DNA from: Sphingobacterium spiritivorum
GTDB taxonomy: Bacteria > Bacteroidota > Bacteroidia > Sphingobacteriales > Sphingobacteriaceae
Reading direction: 5' to 3'
DNA: 64,000 bases
NCBI RefSeq assembly: GCF_016725325.1
Contig: NZ_CP068083.1
Location: forward strand, 4,774,001 to 4,838,000
A program made the translations under genes and the position numbers. Within the stretch, counting starts at the first letter, position 1. Every line of letters starts with the position of its first letter. Under the pieces are notes generated by a model that saw only the letters and a program-made list of their open reading frames with translations, did no database searches and was not told the origin of the DNA. Shown here one piece after another: positions 7,523 through 16,328 of this stretch.

Positions 7523-9139
7523 TTAATTATAACCTTGATTCTGTGGGAAAACAGCATCAGAATTAGCATCGATTACTTCCTGAGGAATTGGCCATAGCTC
7601 ATTTCCTTCTTTAATTGCTGCTTTTGATTGTGTATTGAGATCTTTTACCCTTCTCAAAAACACTTCTCTTCCAAATCTGGAAAGTGTCATTCTTCTCATC
7701 TCTTCTCCTAAAAGCTCTCTTGCTCTTTCATCAAGAAGGTAGTCCACATTGACCTGTGCAGCGGAGGCTGGTGTAGCTTTTGCTCTTGCTCTTACCACAT
7801 TGATAGCATCGGCAGCTAATCCGGGATTACTTTTCTGCAGATAAGCTTCAGCCAGTAACAGATATGTCTCTGCAAGACGTACTTTTACACGATCTTTCAT
7901 ATTACCTTCAAATGCCGGATTGTCCGCAGTTTTGCCATAGAAGAATTTGGTCGTTGTGGCAAACACGTTACCGGATTCTTTGATTTCTTGTGTAATATTA
8001 AGTTTAGTACCAAAAAGCGGACTTTTCGGATCGTTATGGTACCAGTCTCTTTTAATATTATACTTGGAATTACGCACATCCTGAGCTTCATAACCATTCA
8101 ACCACCAGTCAAACGGACGGATATGTCCCAGACCACGGCCACCTAACGAATCTGCTAATACAAAACCCGTTTGTTGCGAGTAAAACGGAACCCATGCACG
8201 TTTGCTCCAGTCCGTATACAGATCTCCACCTCCCTGGCTGTTGTATTCTAACTGTATTGCCCAGATAGTTTCCTGATTTCCGGATTTACGGTTTTGATTT
8301 TTTTCGATAAACATATCGTGAAAATAATCACCTGCATTATCTTTTTCTGCTCCGAATCGTTGATCATTCAGTTTAAAGTAACCTGAATTGATTACCGCAT
8401 TAGCTGCGATAATAGCCGAATCCGGCTTATTTGCCCATAAATATGCTTCAGCAAGATAATGAAGGGCTGCCCATTTCGTCAGTTTACCGTCTGCGACTGT
8501 ATTCGGATTATCCGGAAGATTTTCGGATGCATAGCGCAGATCCGTAATCATATGCTGCAGCACTTCCGCTTTCGGAGTTCTTGTAAAATCTGTTCTCGGT
8601 GTTTCCGACACTTTATCCACCCATGGCACATCTCCATACAGACTCACCAGATAACGATATCCGTAAGCCCTGAAGAAATCTGCTGTAGCACGAACTCTTT
8701 TCGGATCATTTACCGGATCTGTCCATTTGATATCCGGATTATCCAGAGCAGTCAGGATCAGATTAGAATTTCCAATTAGTCCGTAGCTGAATTTCCAGTA
8801 ATTACGTACATAACTGGAAGCCGGATTGAGGGTGTAGTTGGAGAACGGTGCCAAAGTAGCGTCTGTACCTGTAGTCTTAATAGCGACAATATCTGTACCT
8901 ACCTGCAGGGATTCCTGAGGTGTAGCACCCTGAGTAAAGAAATCATTGGTCCAGGTCTGGAACTCCAGTCTGGCAAAAGCGTATAAACCTGTCAGTCCGG
9001 TTTCAAAACCATTTGTAGTGGTATACGTATTGTCAGGAGCCTGAAACCCGCTTGTATCTTCATCTAAAAAATCTTTACTACAGCCTGAAAGTGTTGCTGT
9101 AGCTACTAATAAATATGTTATATTCTTAATTGCTTTCAT
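7523..9139 (-). CDS. SusD/RagB family nutrient-binding lipoprotein
   Basis: 538 residues, typical of SusD. The N-terminus ATLSGCSKDFLDEDTSG has the lipobox cysteine followed by the usual SusD opening. Tetratricopeptide-like helices follow (YRYLVSLYGDVPW, KWAALHYLAEAYLWANKPDSAI) and the C-terminal RARAKATPAS...LLDERARELLGEE motif of the family is present. It sits on the cell surface as the lid over the SusC channel whose gene lies 11 bases upstream. No degradative enzyme is encoded nearby, so the substrate cannot be predicted. Confidence 0.93.
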   Translation of the reverse strand: MKAIKNITYLLVATATLSGCSKDFLDEDTSGFQAPDNTYTTTNGFETGLTGLYAFARLEFQTWTNDFFTQGATPQESLQVGTDIVAIKTTGTDATLAPFSNYTLNPASSYVRNYWKFSYGLIGNSNLILTALDNPDIKWTDPVNDPKRVRATADFFRAYGYRYLVSLYGDVPWVDKVSETPRTDFTRTPKAEVLQHMITDLRYASENLPDNPNTVADGKLTKWAALHYLAEAYLWANKPDSAIIAANAVINSGYFKLNDQRFGAEKDNAGDYFHDMFIEKNQNRKSGNQETIWAIQLEYNSQGGGDLYTDWSKRAWVPFYSQQTGFVLADSLGGRGLGHIRPFDWWLNGYEAQDVRNSKYNIKRDWYHNDPKSPLFGTKLNITQEIKESGNVFATTTKFFYGKTADNPAFEGNMKDRVKVRLAETYLLLAEAYLQKSNPGLAADAINVVRARAKATPASAAQVNVDYLLDERARELLGEEMRRMTLSRFGREVFLRRVKDLNTQSKAAIKEGNELWPIPQEVIDANSDAVFPQNQGYN

Positions 9140-9150
9140 GATCTAAACCG

Positions 9151-12100
9151 TTAAAATTGTACATTGACACCCAGTGAGAAAGTTCTCGCAGATGGATATG
9201 GAGACAGGATATTGGTATTGGTCGGGTTTCCTGTAACGGTGCTCACATTTAATGCTTCCGGATTGAATCCTTTTACATTGGTGAACGTATACAGATTGCG
9301 TCCATTGATAAATGCTCTTATCGAACCAATATTAAGTCTCTCCAGACGCTCACCACTAAAGGTATATCCTAATGATACATCACGGATTCTCCAGTATGAA
9401 GCATTCAGATAATAGCTGTGGTTATTCACAGGTGTGTATCCCGGAGACGGAATGTCATTACTCGGACGTTCAGGAGTCCAGTACGCCATATCTGCCAGGT
9501 AGTTAGCTCCGTTATTAGGCAGGAAACGTTCGATATTTTTGAAGTTATCTTCTTTTGTTACATCAAATGCGCCGTTCATAAATACAGAAAGGGAGAATTT
9601 TTTATACGTAAATTCATTTCCGAAGCCCAATGTATAGACGGGTACTTTATTACCCATTACAGTACGGTCTGCTGCTGTGATCTTGCCATCTCCGTTGATA
9701 TCCGCCAGCTTCGCATCTCCCGGTTTTGCAGTCGGCTGATGAGAGTTCGCAATATCATCTTCTTTCTGCCATACCCCTATTACTTTATAATCGTAGAATA
9801 CGCGAATAGGCTGACCGATCAGCCACGCATTTGTCAGATCGTCTTTCCCATCGCCCCGTAACTGTACAATCTTATTTTTGTTATAGGCGAAATTAATGCT
9901 GGATGACCATGTAAAATCATCTTTGATAATGTTTTTAGTATTCAAACCTAACTCTATACCGACATTTTCAGTCTGTCCGATATTACTCATAATGGTATTG
10001 TATCCATTCATAACAGGTACCAGACGACTCATCAGCAAATCTGAAGTCTTAGCGTTGTAGAAGTCTATATTACCACTGATACGATCATTCCAAATACCAA
10101 AATCCACACCTATGTTTAAAGAGTTGGTCGTCTCCCACTTCAGGTTTGTACTCCCTCTTCCATTGTAATTCATAACAAGACCATTTGATACAGTAGCGCC
10201 ATCACCAAACAGATAATCTATTTTGGATAAGCGGTTGTATGTTTGGTAAGGACTTACAGCCTGATTACCGTTTTTACCGTAAGAAACTCTCAGTTTTAGG
10301 GTATTGATCAACTCTGAGGTAAAAAAATCTTCTTTTGAAATCACCCAGGCTCCTGCTACAGATGGGAAAAATGCATATTTATCATTTTTAGAGAATGCAG
10401 AATAACCGTCCGAACGGCCTGTCAATGTCAATAAATAGCGTTCTTTATACCCATAATTGATTCTTCCCATATACGAGATAAGTGCCGTATTGGTCAGACC
10501 GGAAGTTATCTTCTGGTTTTTGGCAGCTGATCCCAGATTGTTGTATCCTACATCTGCGACAAAGTCTTCTCCATACAGACGGGACCATTTTTCCTGAGAC
10601 TCTGATGCAGAATATAATCCGACAATATTCAGTTTATGATCTCCAAATGACCGGTCGTATGTCAGGAGATTTTCCCAGGTCCAGTCATACCTATTGTTAT
10701 TGTATATTTCACCTTTACCTCTTACTCCCATACCGTTCAGTGTATTAGAACCGTAGTAGTAAGATTGTTCCATATTCTGATAATTCGTTCCGAAAGTAGT
10801 TTTGAAACTCAGTCCTTTGACCGGTAATTTGACATCCAGAAAAGTATTGGCGTATACTGTTCTTTTGATATCATCATTAATACCGTTTTCGTCCGCAAAA
10901 GGATGCGGATATAAGGTTTGTGCATACATCGGATAGGTTACAATATTGCCATTTTCATCTCTGTTGATTCCGTAAGGACTCATTTTTACGGCATTATCGA
11001 TAGAGGGCTGTACACCGTTACGTTTACCTTGAGAAGCCTGTACAGCCAGTCCAAGTTTCATCCATGATGTCAGGTGCTGATTCAGGTTCAGGTTAAAATT
11101 AAAACGCTCATACGGTGTGTTTTTCACCAATCCGTCCTGATTCAGATAAGCAACTGACGCATAATAGTCTGACTTGTCACTTCCTCCTGAAAAACTCAAC
11201 TGATGTTCGTGAACCGCAGCATTATCATTAAAGATCACATTCTGCCAATCGACTTCTTCTCCTTTTCTGTATTGCTGCAATACATTGGCAAACAGGTAAT
11301 TTTCAGGATTCAACTGCTCACCTGTTTTGCCTTTCGAGATCTGATAATCACGCATAAACTGAATGTATTCAGCCCCGTTCATGAGATCAAGTCTGCGTTC
11401 TACATTCTGCACACCAAAATATCCGTTGTAACTCATGCGCGGTTTACCGGCCATACCTTTTTTGGAAGTAATAAGGATAACCCCGTTTGCGGCACGGGAT
11501 CCGTAGATAGCAGTGGAAGAAGCATCTTTCAATACCGATATGTTCTCGATGGTATTGGAAGCAATATCTCCCAGTGAACCACTGAAAGGAATTCCGTCTA
11601 ATATAATCAACGGATCATTTGATGCCGAAATCGAATTTTCACCACGGATAGAAAGCGACGCTGTTGTACCGGGACGTGCATTCCCGGTATTGATGTTCAA
11701 TCCGGATACTTTACCCTGCAGTTTGTCCACGATATTCGGTGAATTGATATTTTCCAATGATCTAGAAGATACCGTAGCAATACTACCTGTCAGATCTGAT
11801 TTTTTCTGTGCACCGTAGCCGACGATCACTACTTCTTCCAATGCTTCATTAGCCGATTTCATGACCACAGAAGCTACTGCCGAAGCAGGTAATTCTATAT
11901 TCTCGTATCCGATAAAGGTAAAGACCAGTATCGCACTACCGGATGTAACCTTTAATTCAAATTTACCCTCATTATTTGTTGAGGCAGAATTTTGCGTTCC
12001 CTTCTCTGTCACCGTCACACCTGATAAGGGATTCCCACCTTCATCTTTTACTGTTCCGGAAAGAGTAGATTGGGATGCTACGGAATAAAAATTAGTTTCA

Positions 12101-12219
12101 GTCTTTACTTTCGATGCAAAGGACTGATTAGGGACGGCGAAAATGAGTGTCGGGCTCAACATTAACAGCTTCCAGTAAAGCCTGTGCTGGTACCGCTCTG
12201 ATAGCAACCTACTTTTCAT
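9151..12219 (-). CDS. SusC/RagA family TonB-linked outer-membrane transporter
   Basis: 1022 residues. After a signal sequence there is a carboxypeptidase-like domain (STLSGTVKDEGGNPLSGVTV), the VVIVGYGAQKKSDLTGS TonB-box/plug entry, the plug with the SusC hallmark NPLIILDGIPFSG and KDASSTAIYGSRAANGVILITSKKG, then a 22-strand type barrel ending in aromatic VNVQF. It lacks an N-terminal STN domain, so it is not expected to signal to a FecR anti-sigma. It transports a ligand captured by the SusD partner. No sigma, hybrid histidine kinase or other regulator is adjacent. Confidence 0.94.
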   Translation of the reverse strand: MKSRLLSERYQHRLYWKLLMLSPTLIFAVPNQSFASKVKTETNFYSVASQSTLSGTVKDEGGNPLSGVTVTEKGTQNSASTNNEGKFELKVTSGSAILVFTFIGYENIELPASAVASVVMKSANEALEEVVIVGYGAQKKSDLTGSIATVSSRSLENINSPNIVDKLQGKVSGLNINTGNARPGTTASLSIRGENSISASNDPLIILDGIPFSGSLGDIASNTIENISVLKDASSTAIYGSRAANGVILITSKKGMAGKPRMSYNGYFGVQNVERRLDLMNGAEYIQFMRDYQISKGKTGEQLNPENYLFANVLQQYRKGEEVDWQNVIFNDNAAVHEHQLSFSGGSDKSDYYASVAYLNQDGLVKNTPYERFNFNLNLNQHLTSWMKLGLAVQASQGKRNGVQPSIDNAVKMSPYGINRDENGNIVTYPMYAQTLYPHPFADENGINDDIKRTVYANTFLDVKLPVKGLSFKTTFGTNYQNMEQSYYYGSNTLNGMGVRGKGEIYNNNRYDWTWENLLTYDRSFGDHKLNIVGLYSASESQEKWSRLYGEDFVADVGYNNLGSAAKNQKITSGLTNTALISYMGRINYGYKERYLLTLTGRSDGYSAFSKNDKYAFFPSVAGAWVISKEDFFTSELINTLKLRVSYGKNGNQAVSPYQTYNRLSKIDYLFGDGATVSNGLVMNYNGRGSTNLKWETTNSLNIGVDFGIWNDRISGNIDFYNAKTSDLLMSRLVPVMNGYNTIMSNIGQTENVGIELGLNTKNIIKDDFTWSSSINFAYNKNKIVQLRGDGKDDLTNAWLIGQPIRVFYDYKVIGVWQKEDDIANSHQPTAKPGDAKLADINGDGKITAADRTVMGNKVPVYTLGFGNEFTYKKFSLSVFMNGAFDVTKEDNFKNIERFLPNNGANYLADMAYWTPERPSNDIPSPGYTPVNNHSYYLNASYWRIRDVSLGYTFSGERLERLNIGSIRAFINGRNLYTFTNVKGFNPEALNVSTVTGNPTNTNILSPYPSARTFSLGVNVQF

Positions 12220-12263
12220 AAAATTTGATAATTTGTTTATAATATATTCACAGTTTATTCACG

Positions 12264-12295
12264 TAAATGTAGGCATAGCAACAGAGCTAACCAAT
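12264..12295 (-). promoter_or_regulatory. Predicted promoter of the susCD pair
   Basis: On the minus strand: ATTG, a 20-base spacer, TACATTTA, about 45 bases before the susC start. The -7 element equals the one proposed for the DUF2975 pair. Weak by sequence alone. Confidence 0.3.
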
Positions 12296-12502
12296 GCACA
12301 ACCGATTGCGCAGATCACGAAAACGATTTAGTTCGAAGTAGTAATACTATAACCGTAACATATCCTCTCCTTAGCTGCAAAAAGAAATAAGGAAGTCCCT
12401 TAACTTATTTTCAAGACATCAAAAAACACACAGTATTTGCAACAGAAGGAATTTTATTTTTATGCTATCCAAACCAAAGCATTAATGTTATATTTATACC
12501 AA

Positions 12503-13225
12503 ATGAGTATTATGAACATACTTCCTTCTATTCTTATCCTTTCTGCACTCTGTATATTTTGCTCCTGCAATTCGTCTTCAACGAACAAAACGGAAACTAT
12601 ACAACAGCACACTATGTCTGCGGACAGTGTGGTCAGCAATGAATTAAAACCTGCTGAAGAGCTGAGTCCGGATACAGCAACGCGGCTCAGATTCAACGAG
12701 TTTTCGGTCACATTTAATCGGCTGGTCGTATACGAAGAAGATCGTTCGACAGCTATCCGAAACACAGATTCTGTACAAATCGGAGCTGAAATGGGAGAAA
12801 CTATAGAAGGACAGCTTCTCCGTATATCAGACAGTCAACTGACTGGACTGAAAGTTGAACAGCGTTATGAAACGAGTATCACGATTATGAATGAGGGTCC
12901 GCACTGTGATCTGACAGAATGGAAGCATTTTTATTCCGAATGGAACCCCTTAAAGCTGAACAACAAAGGGCAGTTTATATGTGACAGCTATACAGAAGCA
13001 GATTATACAAAATTTCCGGATGTAGCGATAGAAGATCTGCAACGGGCAGCAAAAGAACACTGCGGCAGGGATTGGTTTAAACTAATTGAAAGTATAAAAT
13101 CTCCCAATGAATATCCAAGTGCTGTATGGATCAGCCGATATCAATTGCGTATTACCGGACAACATAAAGATAATGGTAAACCCGTCACCAAACTCATTAC
13201 TATAAACGTTCCGATGGGCTGTTAA
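12503..13225 (+). CDS. Hypothetical lipoprotein
   Basis: About 240 residues. The frame is open upstream, but the ATG chosen here starts directly before a lipoprotein signal (NILPSILILSALCIFCSC). A second ATG three codons on is equally possible. After a Ser/Thr-rich linker comes an unrecognised domain with several cysteines (PHCDLTEW, HCGRDWFKL, and a final GC) that could form disulfides outside the cytoplasm. It is followed after 14 bases by the RibD-like gene. I know no function for it. Confidence 0.6.
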   Translation: MSIMNILPSILILSALCIFCSCNSSSTNKTETIQQHTMSADSVVSNELKPAEELSPDTATRLRFNEFSVTFNRLVVYEEDRSTAIRNTDSVQIGAEMGETIEGQLLRISDSQLTGLKVEQRYETSITIMNEGPHCDLTEWKHFYSEWNPLKLNNKGQFICDSYTEADYTKFPDVAIEDLQRAAKEHCGRDWFKLIESIKSPNEYPSAVWISRYQLRITGQHKDNGKPVTKLITINVPMGC

Positions 13226-13239
13226 GCATTCAAATAAAT

Positions 13240-13782
13240 ATGAAGAAAATAATTTTAGATCTGGCTGTTACTTTAGATGGATTTATTGAAGGCCCCAACG
13301 GAGAAATCGATTGGTGCATAATGGATGAGGACATGGACTTTGCCGGGTTTATGTCGGGTATTGATACTATATTTTACGGTCGTGTCAGTTATGACGCATG
13401 GGGTAATTATCAACCGGAAATAGATGCTGAACCTGTAGAAAAACAGTTATGGAATGATATCCACAGCAAACAAAAGATTGTGTTCAGCAGTCAGACCAGA
13501 ATAGATGAGCATGCAACTTTTGTTCACTCCGATATTGCACAAAAGGTATCTGAGATCAAAGCACAGGGTGGAAAAGATATCTGGTTATACGGCGGAGCCA
13601 GCCTGATACGGTCATTTATACAAATGGGACTCATCGATATCTACAGGATTTCTGTACATCCGGTAGCGCTGGGAAGTGGTAAACCTCTATTTGAAAATTT
13701 AAAAGACCGTGTGCAACTGAATCTTATCCGGACCAATACATTCAAATCCGGTGTTGTACAACTTATTTATGAACAGAAATAA
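13240..13782 (+). CDS. Dihydrofolate reductase-fold protein (RibD C-terminal family)
   Basis: 180 residues, the usual size of stand-alone RibD_C/DHFR-like proteins (YyaP/YwjB type). It begins KKIILDLAVTLDGFIEGPNGEIDW and has the NADPH-binding GKDIWLYGGASLIRSF segment and the terminal HPVALGSGKPLFENL motif. The family is expected to reduce a pteridine-like or other small cyclic substrate with NAD(P)H in the cytoplasm; the real substrate is unknown. Confidence 0.87.
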   Translation: MKKIILDLAVTLDGFIEGPNGEIDWCIMDEDMDFAGFMSGIDTIFYGRVSYDAWGNYQPEIDAEPVEKQLWNDIHSKQKIVFSSQTRIDEHATFVHSDIAQKVSEIKAQGGKDIWLYGGASLIRSFIQMGLIDIYRISVHPVALGSGKPLFENLKDRVQLNLIRTNTFKSGVVQLIYEQK

Positions 13783-13808
13783 GAAATCATTGACATGTGC
13801 AGCATCAT

Positions 13809-14348
13809 ATGGATAAACTCCGCTATCCGATCGGGAAATTTATTCCGCCTTTAGATATAGACCGGCAAACTATAGATGGCTGGCTAAAAATACTGGAATC
13901 CTTTCCTCAGAAATTAATGGAAGAAGTTGTCGATTTATCGGAGAAGGAACTGGAACAAAGCTACCGGCCGGGAGGATGGACAATAAGACAACTGGTACAT
14001 CATTGTGCAGATAGTCATATGAATAGTCTGATCAGGTTTAAACTGGCCCTGACAGAAGATACACCGACTATCAAGGCCTATGCGGAAGATCTGTGGGCCG
14101 AATTGCCGGATTCCGGCAAAGTAGATGTTATGTGCTCGGTCAGGATTCTGGAAGGACTCCATGAAAGATGGACAGTCCTGATAAAAAACCTGACACCGGA
14201 AGAGTTGGAAAAACAATTCAGACATCCGGAATCGAAAGCTCTTATTTCATTAAAAACAAATATTGGCATCTATGCCTGGCATGCTGAACATCACCTGGCA
14301 CATATCCGGATTGCAAAAGGAACGTTTAAAGAAGGTGATCATCTATAA
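13809..14348 (+). CDS. YfiT/DinB-superfamily metal-dependent hydrolase or thiol transferase
   Basis: The ATG chosen gives 179 residues (MDKLRYPIGKF); a GTG four codons upstream would also be in frame. The sequence matches the YfiT group: PPGGWT-like RPGGWTIRQLVHHCADSHMNSLIRFKLALTED, and a C-terminal YAWHAEHHLAHI. The conserved histidines (HHCADSH and HAEHH) form the Ni/Zn site of the four-helix DinB fold. YfiT relatives are putative bacillithiol transferases, and many Bacteroidota make bacillithiol, so a thiol-transfer detoxification role is plausible but not shown. Confidence 0.85.
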   Translation: MDKLRYPIGKFIPPLDIDRQTIDGWLKILESFPQKLMEEVVDLSEKELEQSYRPGGWTIRQLVHHCADSHMNSLIRFKLALTEDTPTIKAYAEDLWAELPDSGKVDVMCSVRILEGLHERWTVLIKNLTPEELEKQFRHPESKALISLKTNIGIYAWHAEHHLAHIRIAKGTFKEGDHL

Positions 14349-14362
14349 ATAAAGCAAAAATA

Positions 14363-14411
14363 TTGCTTATTCACAACGGATTACGCTTTAGTAACAACTG
14401 TGAATAAGCAA
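14363..14411. terminator. Hairpin between convergent genes
   Basis: Perfect 13-bp stem TTGCTTATTCACA with its complement, with a 23-base loop that can itself pair TTAC with GTAA. There is no long T tract, but the position between two converging operons fits a bidirectional terminator. Confidence 0.55.
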
Positions 14412-14418
14412 CATGTCC

Positions 14419-15234
14419 TCAGGAAAGTGCCACATCCAGCATCATCATTATTACAAATCCGATCACAAATCCCAGAATTGGAATATCCGAATGTTGTTCC
14501 TGCTGTGTCTCCGGTATCACTTCCTCGATCACGACAAAGATCATTGCTCCTGCTGCAAATGACAGTGCATACGGAAGTATAGGCATAAAAAAACCTACTG
14601 CCATAGCGCCCAACACCGCAAATACCGGTTCGACAATAGCTGATAGCTGTCCGTATGTAAAACTTTTCCAACGGGACAATCCCATTCTTCTCAGCGGCAT
14701 AGACACGGCTATTCCTTCCGGAAAATTCTGTAAACCGATTCCCATAGCCAACAATACAGCACCACCTATACTGGCCTCAGGAACTCCTGCGGCTACTCCA
14801 CCGAAAAGCACACCCACAGCCAATCCTTCAGGAATATTATGCAACGCTATAGCAATTGTCAGCAAAGTGGTACGCTGAAGAGATGACTTAGGGCCTTCAG
14901 ATTGCTTAAAGTTAATGTGTAAATGAGGCATCAGCTTGTCCAGTCCGAATATAAATAATGCTCCCAGTACAAAACCAATTGCTGCAGGCGCAACTTTGGA
15001 AAATCCGCTTCCTCCACTCATTTCTATAGCCGGACTAAGCAGACTCCAGAAACTCGCCGCCACCATCACTCCTCCTGTGAATCCAAGCATACCATTCAGC
15101 AACTTCTTGTTTACATCTTTAAAAAGATATACCAACGCAGCTCCTGCTGCTGTAACTCCCCAGGTAAACAATCCGGCATAAAGAGCCGCTAATACCGGGT
15201 CTATACCGGATAAATAACTTATTAATTCGTCCAT
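14419..15234 (-). CDS. ZIP family divalent-metal transporter
   Basis: 271 residues with eight hydrophobic helices. The family metal-site motifs are visible: ALHNIPEGLAVGVLFGG (helix IV) and LQNFPEGIAVSMPLRRMG (helix V), with a charged cytoplasmic loop (KSSLQR) before them. ZIP proteins of the ZupT/GufA type bring Zn, Mn or Fe into the cytoplasm. It is the last gene of a five-gene operon led by a TonB receptor and faced by a DtxR/MntR-type regulator. It therefore probably supplies the inner-membrane step for the metal taken in by that receptor. Confidence 0.9.
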   Translation of the reverse strand: MDELISYLSGIDPVLAALYAGLFTWGVTAAGAALVYLFKDVNKKLLNGMLGFTGGVMVAASFWSLLSPAIEMSGGSGFSKVAPAAIGFVLGALFIFGLDKLMPHLHINFKQSEGPKSSLQRTTLLTIAIALHNIPEGLAVGVLFGGVAAGVPEASIGGAVLLAMGIGLQNFPEGIAVSMPLRRMGLSRWKSFTYGQLSAIVEPVFAVLGAMAVGFFMPILPYALSFAAGAMIFVVIEEVIPETQQEQHSDIPILGFVIGFVIMMMLDVALS

Positions 15235-15254
15235 TGTATGACTTATGTTTTTAT

Positions 15255-15659
15255 TTATTTCTGTTTATGCAACTGATCCAATCGTGTAGACATCATATGA
15301 TAATATCCCTGCGCCCTTCTTAATTCCAATCCGGCAACGAACTGATCTGTAATTTCATTTTGCCTGATATAGCTCAGATAATCGACCACACGCTTCAGCA
15401 ATTCTTTACACTTGACATACTGCCCAAGCTCTTCATATGTATGCACCAGGTTGTTAATTGAAATAATGTAGATCTGAATATATGGAATTTCAGCAAAACT
15501 ACATGATTTCTCTTCATGAGTCAATTGTACGGCCTTATCGAGTGCCAACTGATAACTTTTCAATGCTTCCTTAAATGCTCCGTTGTGGAAATCTGTATTT
15601 GCATATCCGGTCAAATGCTGCCATTCGGCTTCGATTTTCAAACAAATATTCGTATTCAT
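15255..15659 (-). CDS. Small helical (TPR-like) protein
   Basis: 134 residues with no signal peptide or membrane segment. The sequence is mostly amphipathic helix with a TPR-like repeat (HNGAFKEALKSYQLALDKAVQLT, then NNLVHTYEELGQYVKCKELLKRV). It probably acts as a scaffold or adaptor in the cytoplasm. It sits 20 bases before the ZIP gene and 7 bases after the 55-residue gene, so it belongs to the metal operon. Its own role is unknown. Confidence 0.6.
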   Translation of the reverse strand: MNTNICLKIEAEWQHLTGYANTDFHNGAFKEALKSYQLALDKAVQLTHEEKSCSFAEIPYIQIYIISINNLVHTYEELGQYVKCKELLKRVVDYLSYIRQNEITDQFVAGLELRRAQGYYHMMSTRLDQLHKQK

Positions 15660-15666
15660 ATTGCCG

Positions 15667-15834
15667 TCAGTTTTTTAATTTATTTTTCAATAATTTGATG
15701 GCAATCTCCAGATTTCTGATATTTTTCATTGCAAAAGTAGCTTTTTTCATATTTCTTCTCATCAGATCTTCTTCATACAGTATTTTACGAAGTTGTTTTC
15801 TTTCATTTTCCAACACTTGCAGTACATATTCCAT
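15667..15834 (-). CDS. 55-residue charged helical protein in the metal operon
   Basis: A short gene (MEYVLQVLENERKQLRKILY... ending IKLLKNKLKN) fills exactly the gap between the thioredoxin-like and TPR-like genes, with spacers of 10 and 7 bases. The peptide is a single long, basic amphipathic helix with heptad-like leucines, so a coiled coil is likely. The even spacing and coding-like composition support a real gene. Function is unknown; it may bind the TPR-like neighbour. Confidence 0.6.
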   Translation of the reverse strand: MEYVLQVLENERKQLRKILYEEDLMRRNMKKATFAMKNIRNLEIAIKLLKNKLKN

Positions 15835-15844
15835 TGTATAATGA

Positions 15845-16318
15845 TTAATTTATTTCTATTGATTTTTCTAATACATTCTTCAGATCTGCAGGTGCTAACA
15901 AACCCTGATATCTGAATATAATATCATAGTTCTTATTGAGTATAATCCAGCAGGGATAAGACAAGTGCCCTTTCTCATCCATACCCAGGTATTCTGCTAA
16001 TTCGTGCACATGTTCCTGAGATTTATAGCGATAGAGCTGTTTATTAAACACTATATTCTCTTTTGTTCCGGCATCTAAAGTTGTGTAATTAAACTCCCTC
16101 ATCAATTGTTGTACGTCCGTTCTGTGTTGTAATTGTTGCTGTTGCATACGGCAGTATCCGCAGTCGTCCGTGCTGATCAACAGGATAACGGGTTTTCCAT
16201 TTACCTGCACACTATCCGGTATATTCTGAACAGGAATGCTCTTCAACTGTCCTTCTGCGTGCAGAGACAGCATCATCAAAACATACACTATTACTTTATA
16301 TAGAATACTATTATTCAT
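15845..16318 (-). CDS. Exported thioredoxin-like protein (CGYC)
   Basis: 157 residues with a signal peptide (IVYVLMMLSLHAEGQ). The thioredoxin fold follows: PVILLISTDDCGYCRMQQQQL carries the CxxC active site near residue 55, and SYPCWIILNKNY contains the cis-Pro region, here with an additional Cys after the Pro. It is likely a periplasmic thiol reductase or oxidase. It lies 10 bases downstream of the TonB receptor, whose plug has a CNVC motif that could be its client (inference). Confidence 0.82.
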   Translation of the reverse strand: MNNSILYKVIVYVLMMLSLHAEGQLKSIPVQNIPDSVQVNGKPVILLISTDDCGYCRMQQQQLQHRTDVQQLMREFNYTTLDAGTKENIVFNKQLYRYKSQEHVHELAEYLGMDEKGHLSYPCWIILNKNYDIIFRYQGLLAPADLKNVLEKSIEIN

Positions 16319-16328
16319 TTATATACAA

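Noticed and set aside
14381..14671. A 96-codon minus-strand frame rich in Cys, Gly and Arg overlapping the ZIP gene.
   Set aside because: Its composition is that of a shifted frame of the transporter gene, which has clear family motifs.
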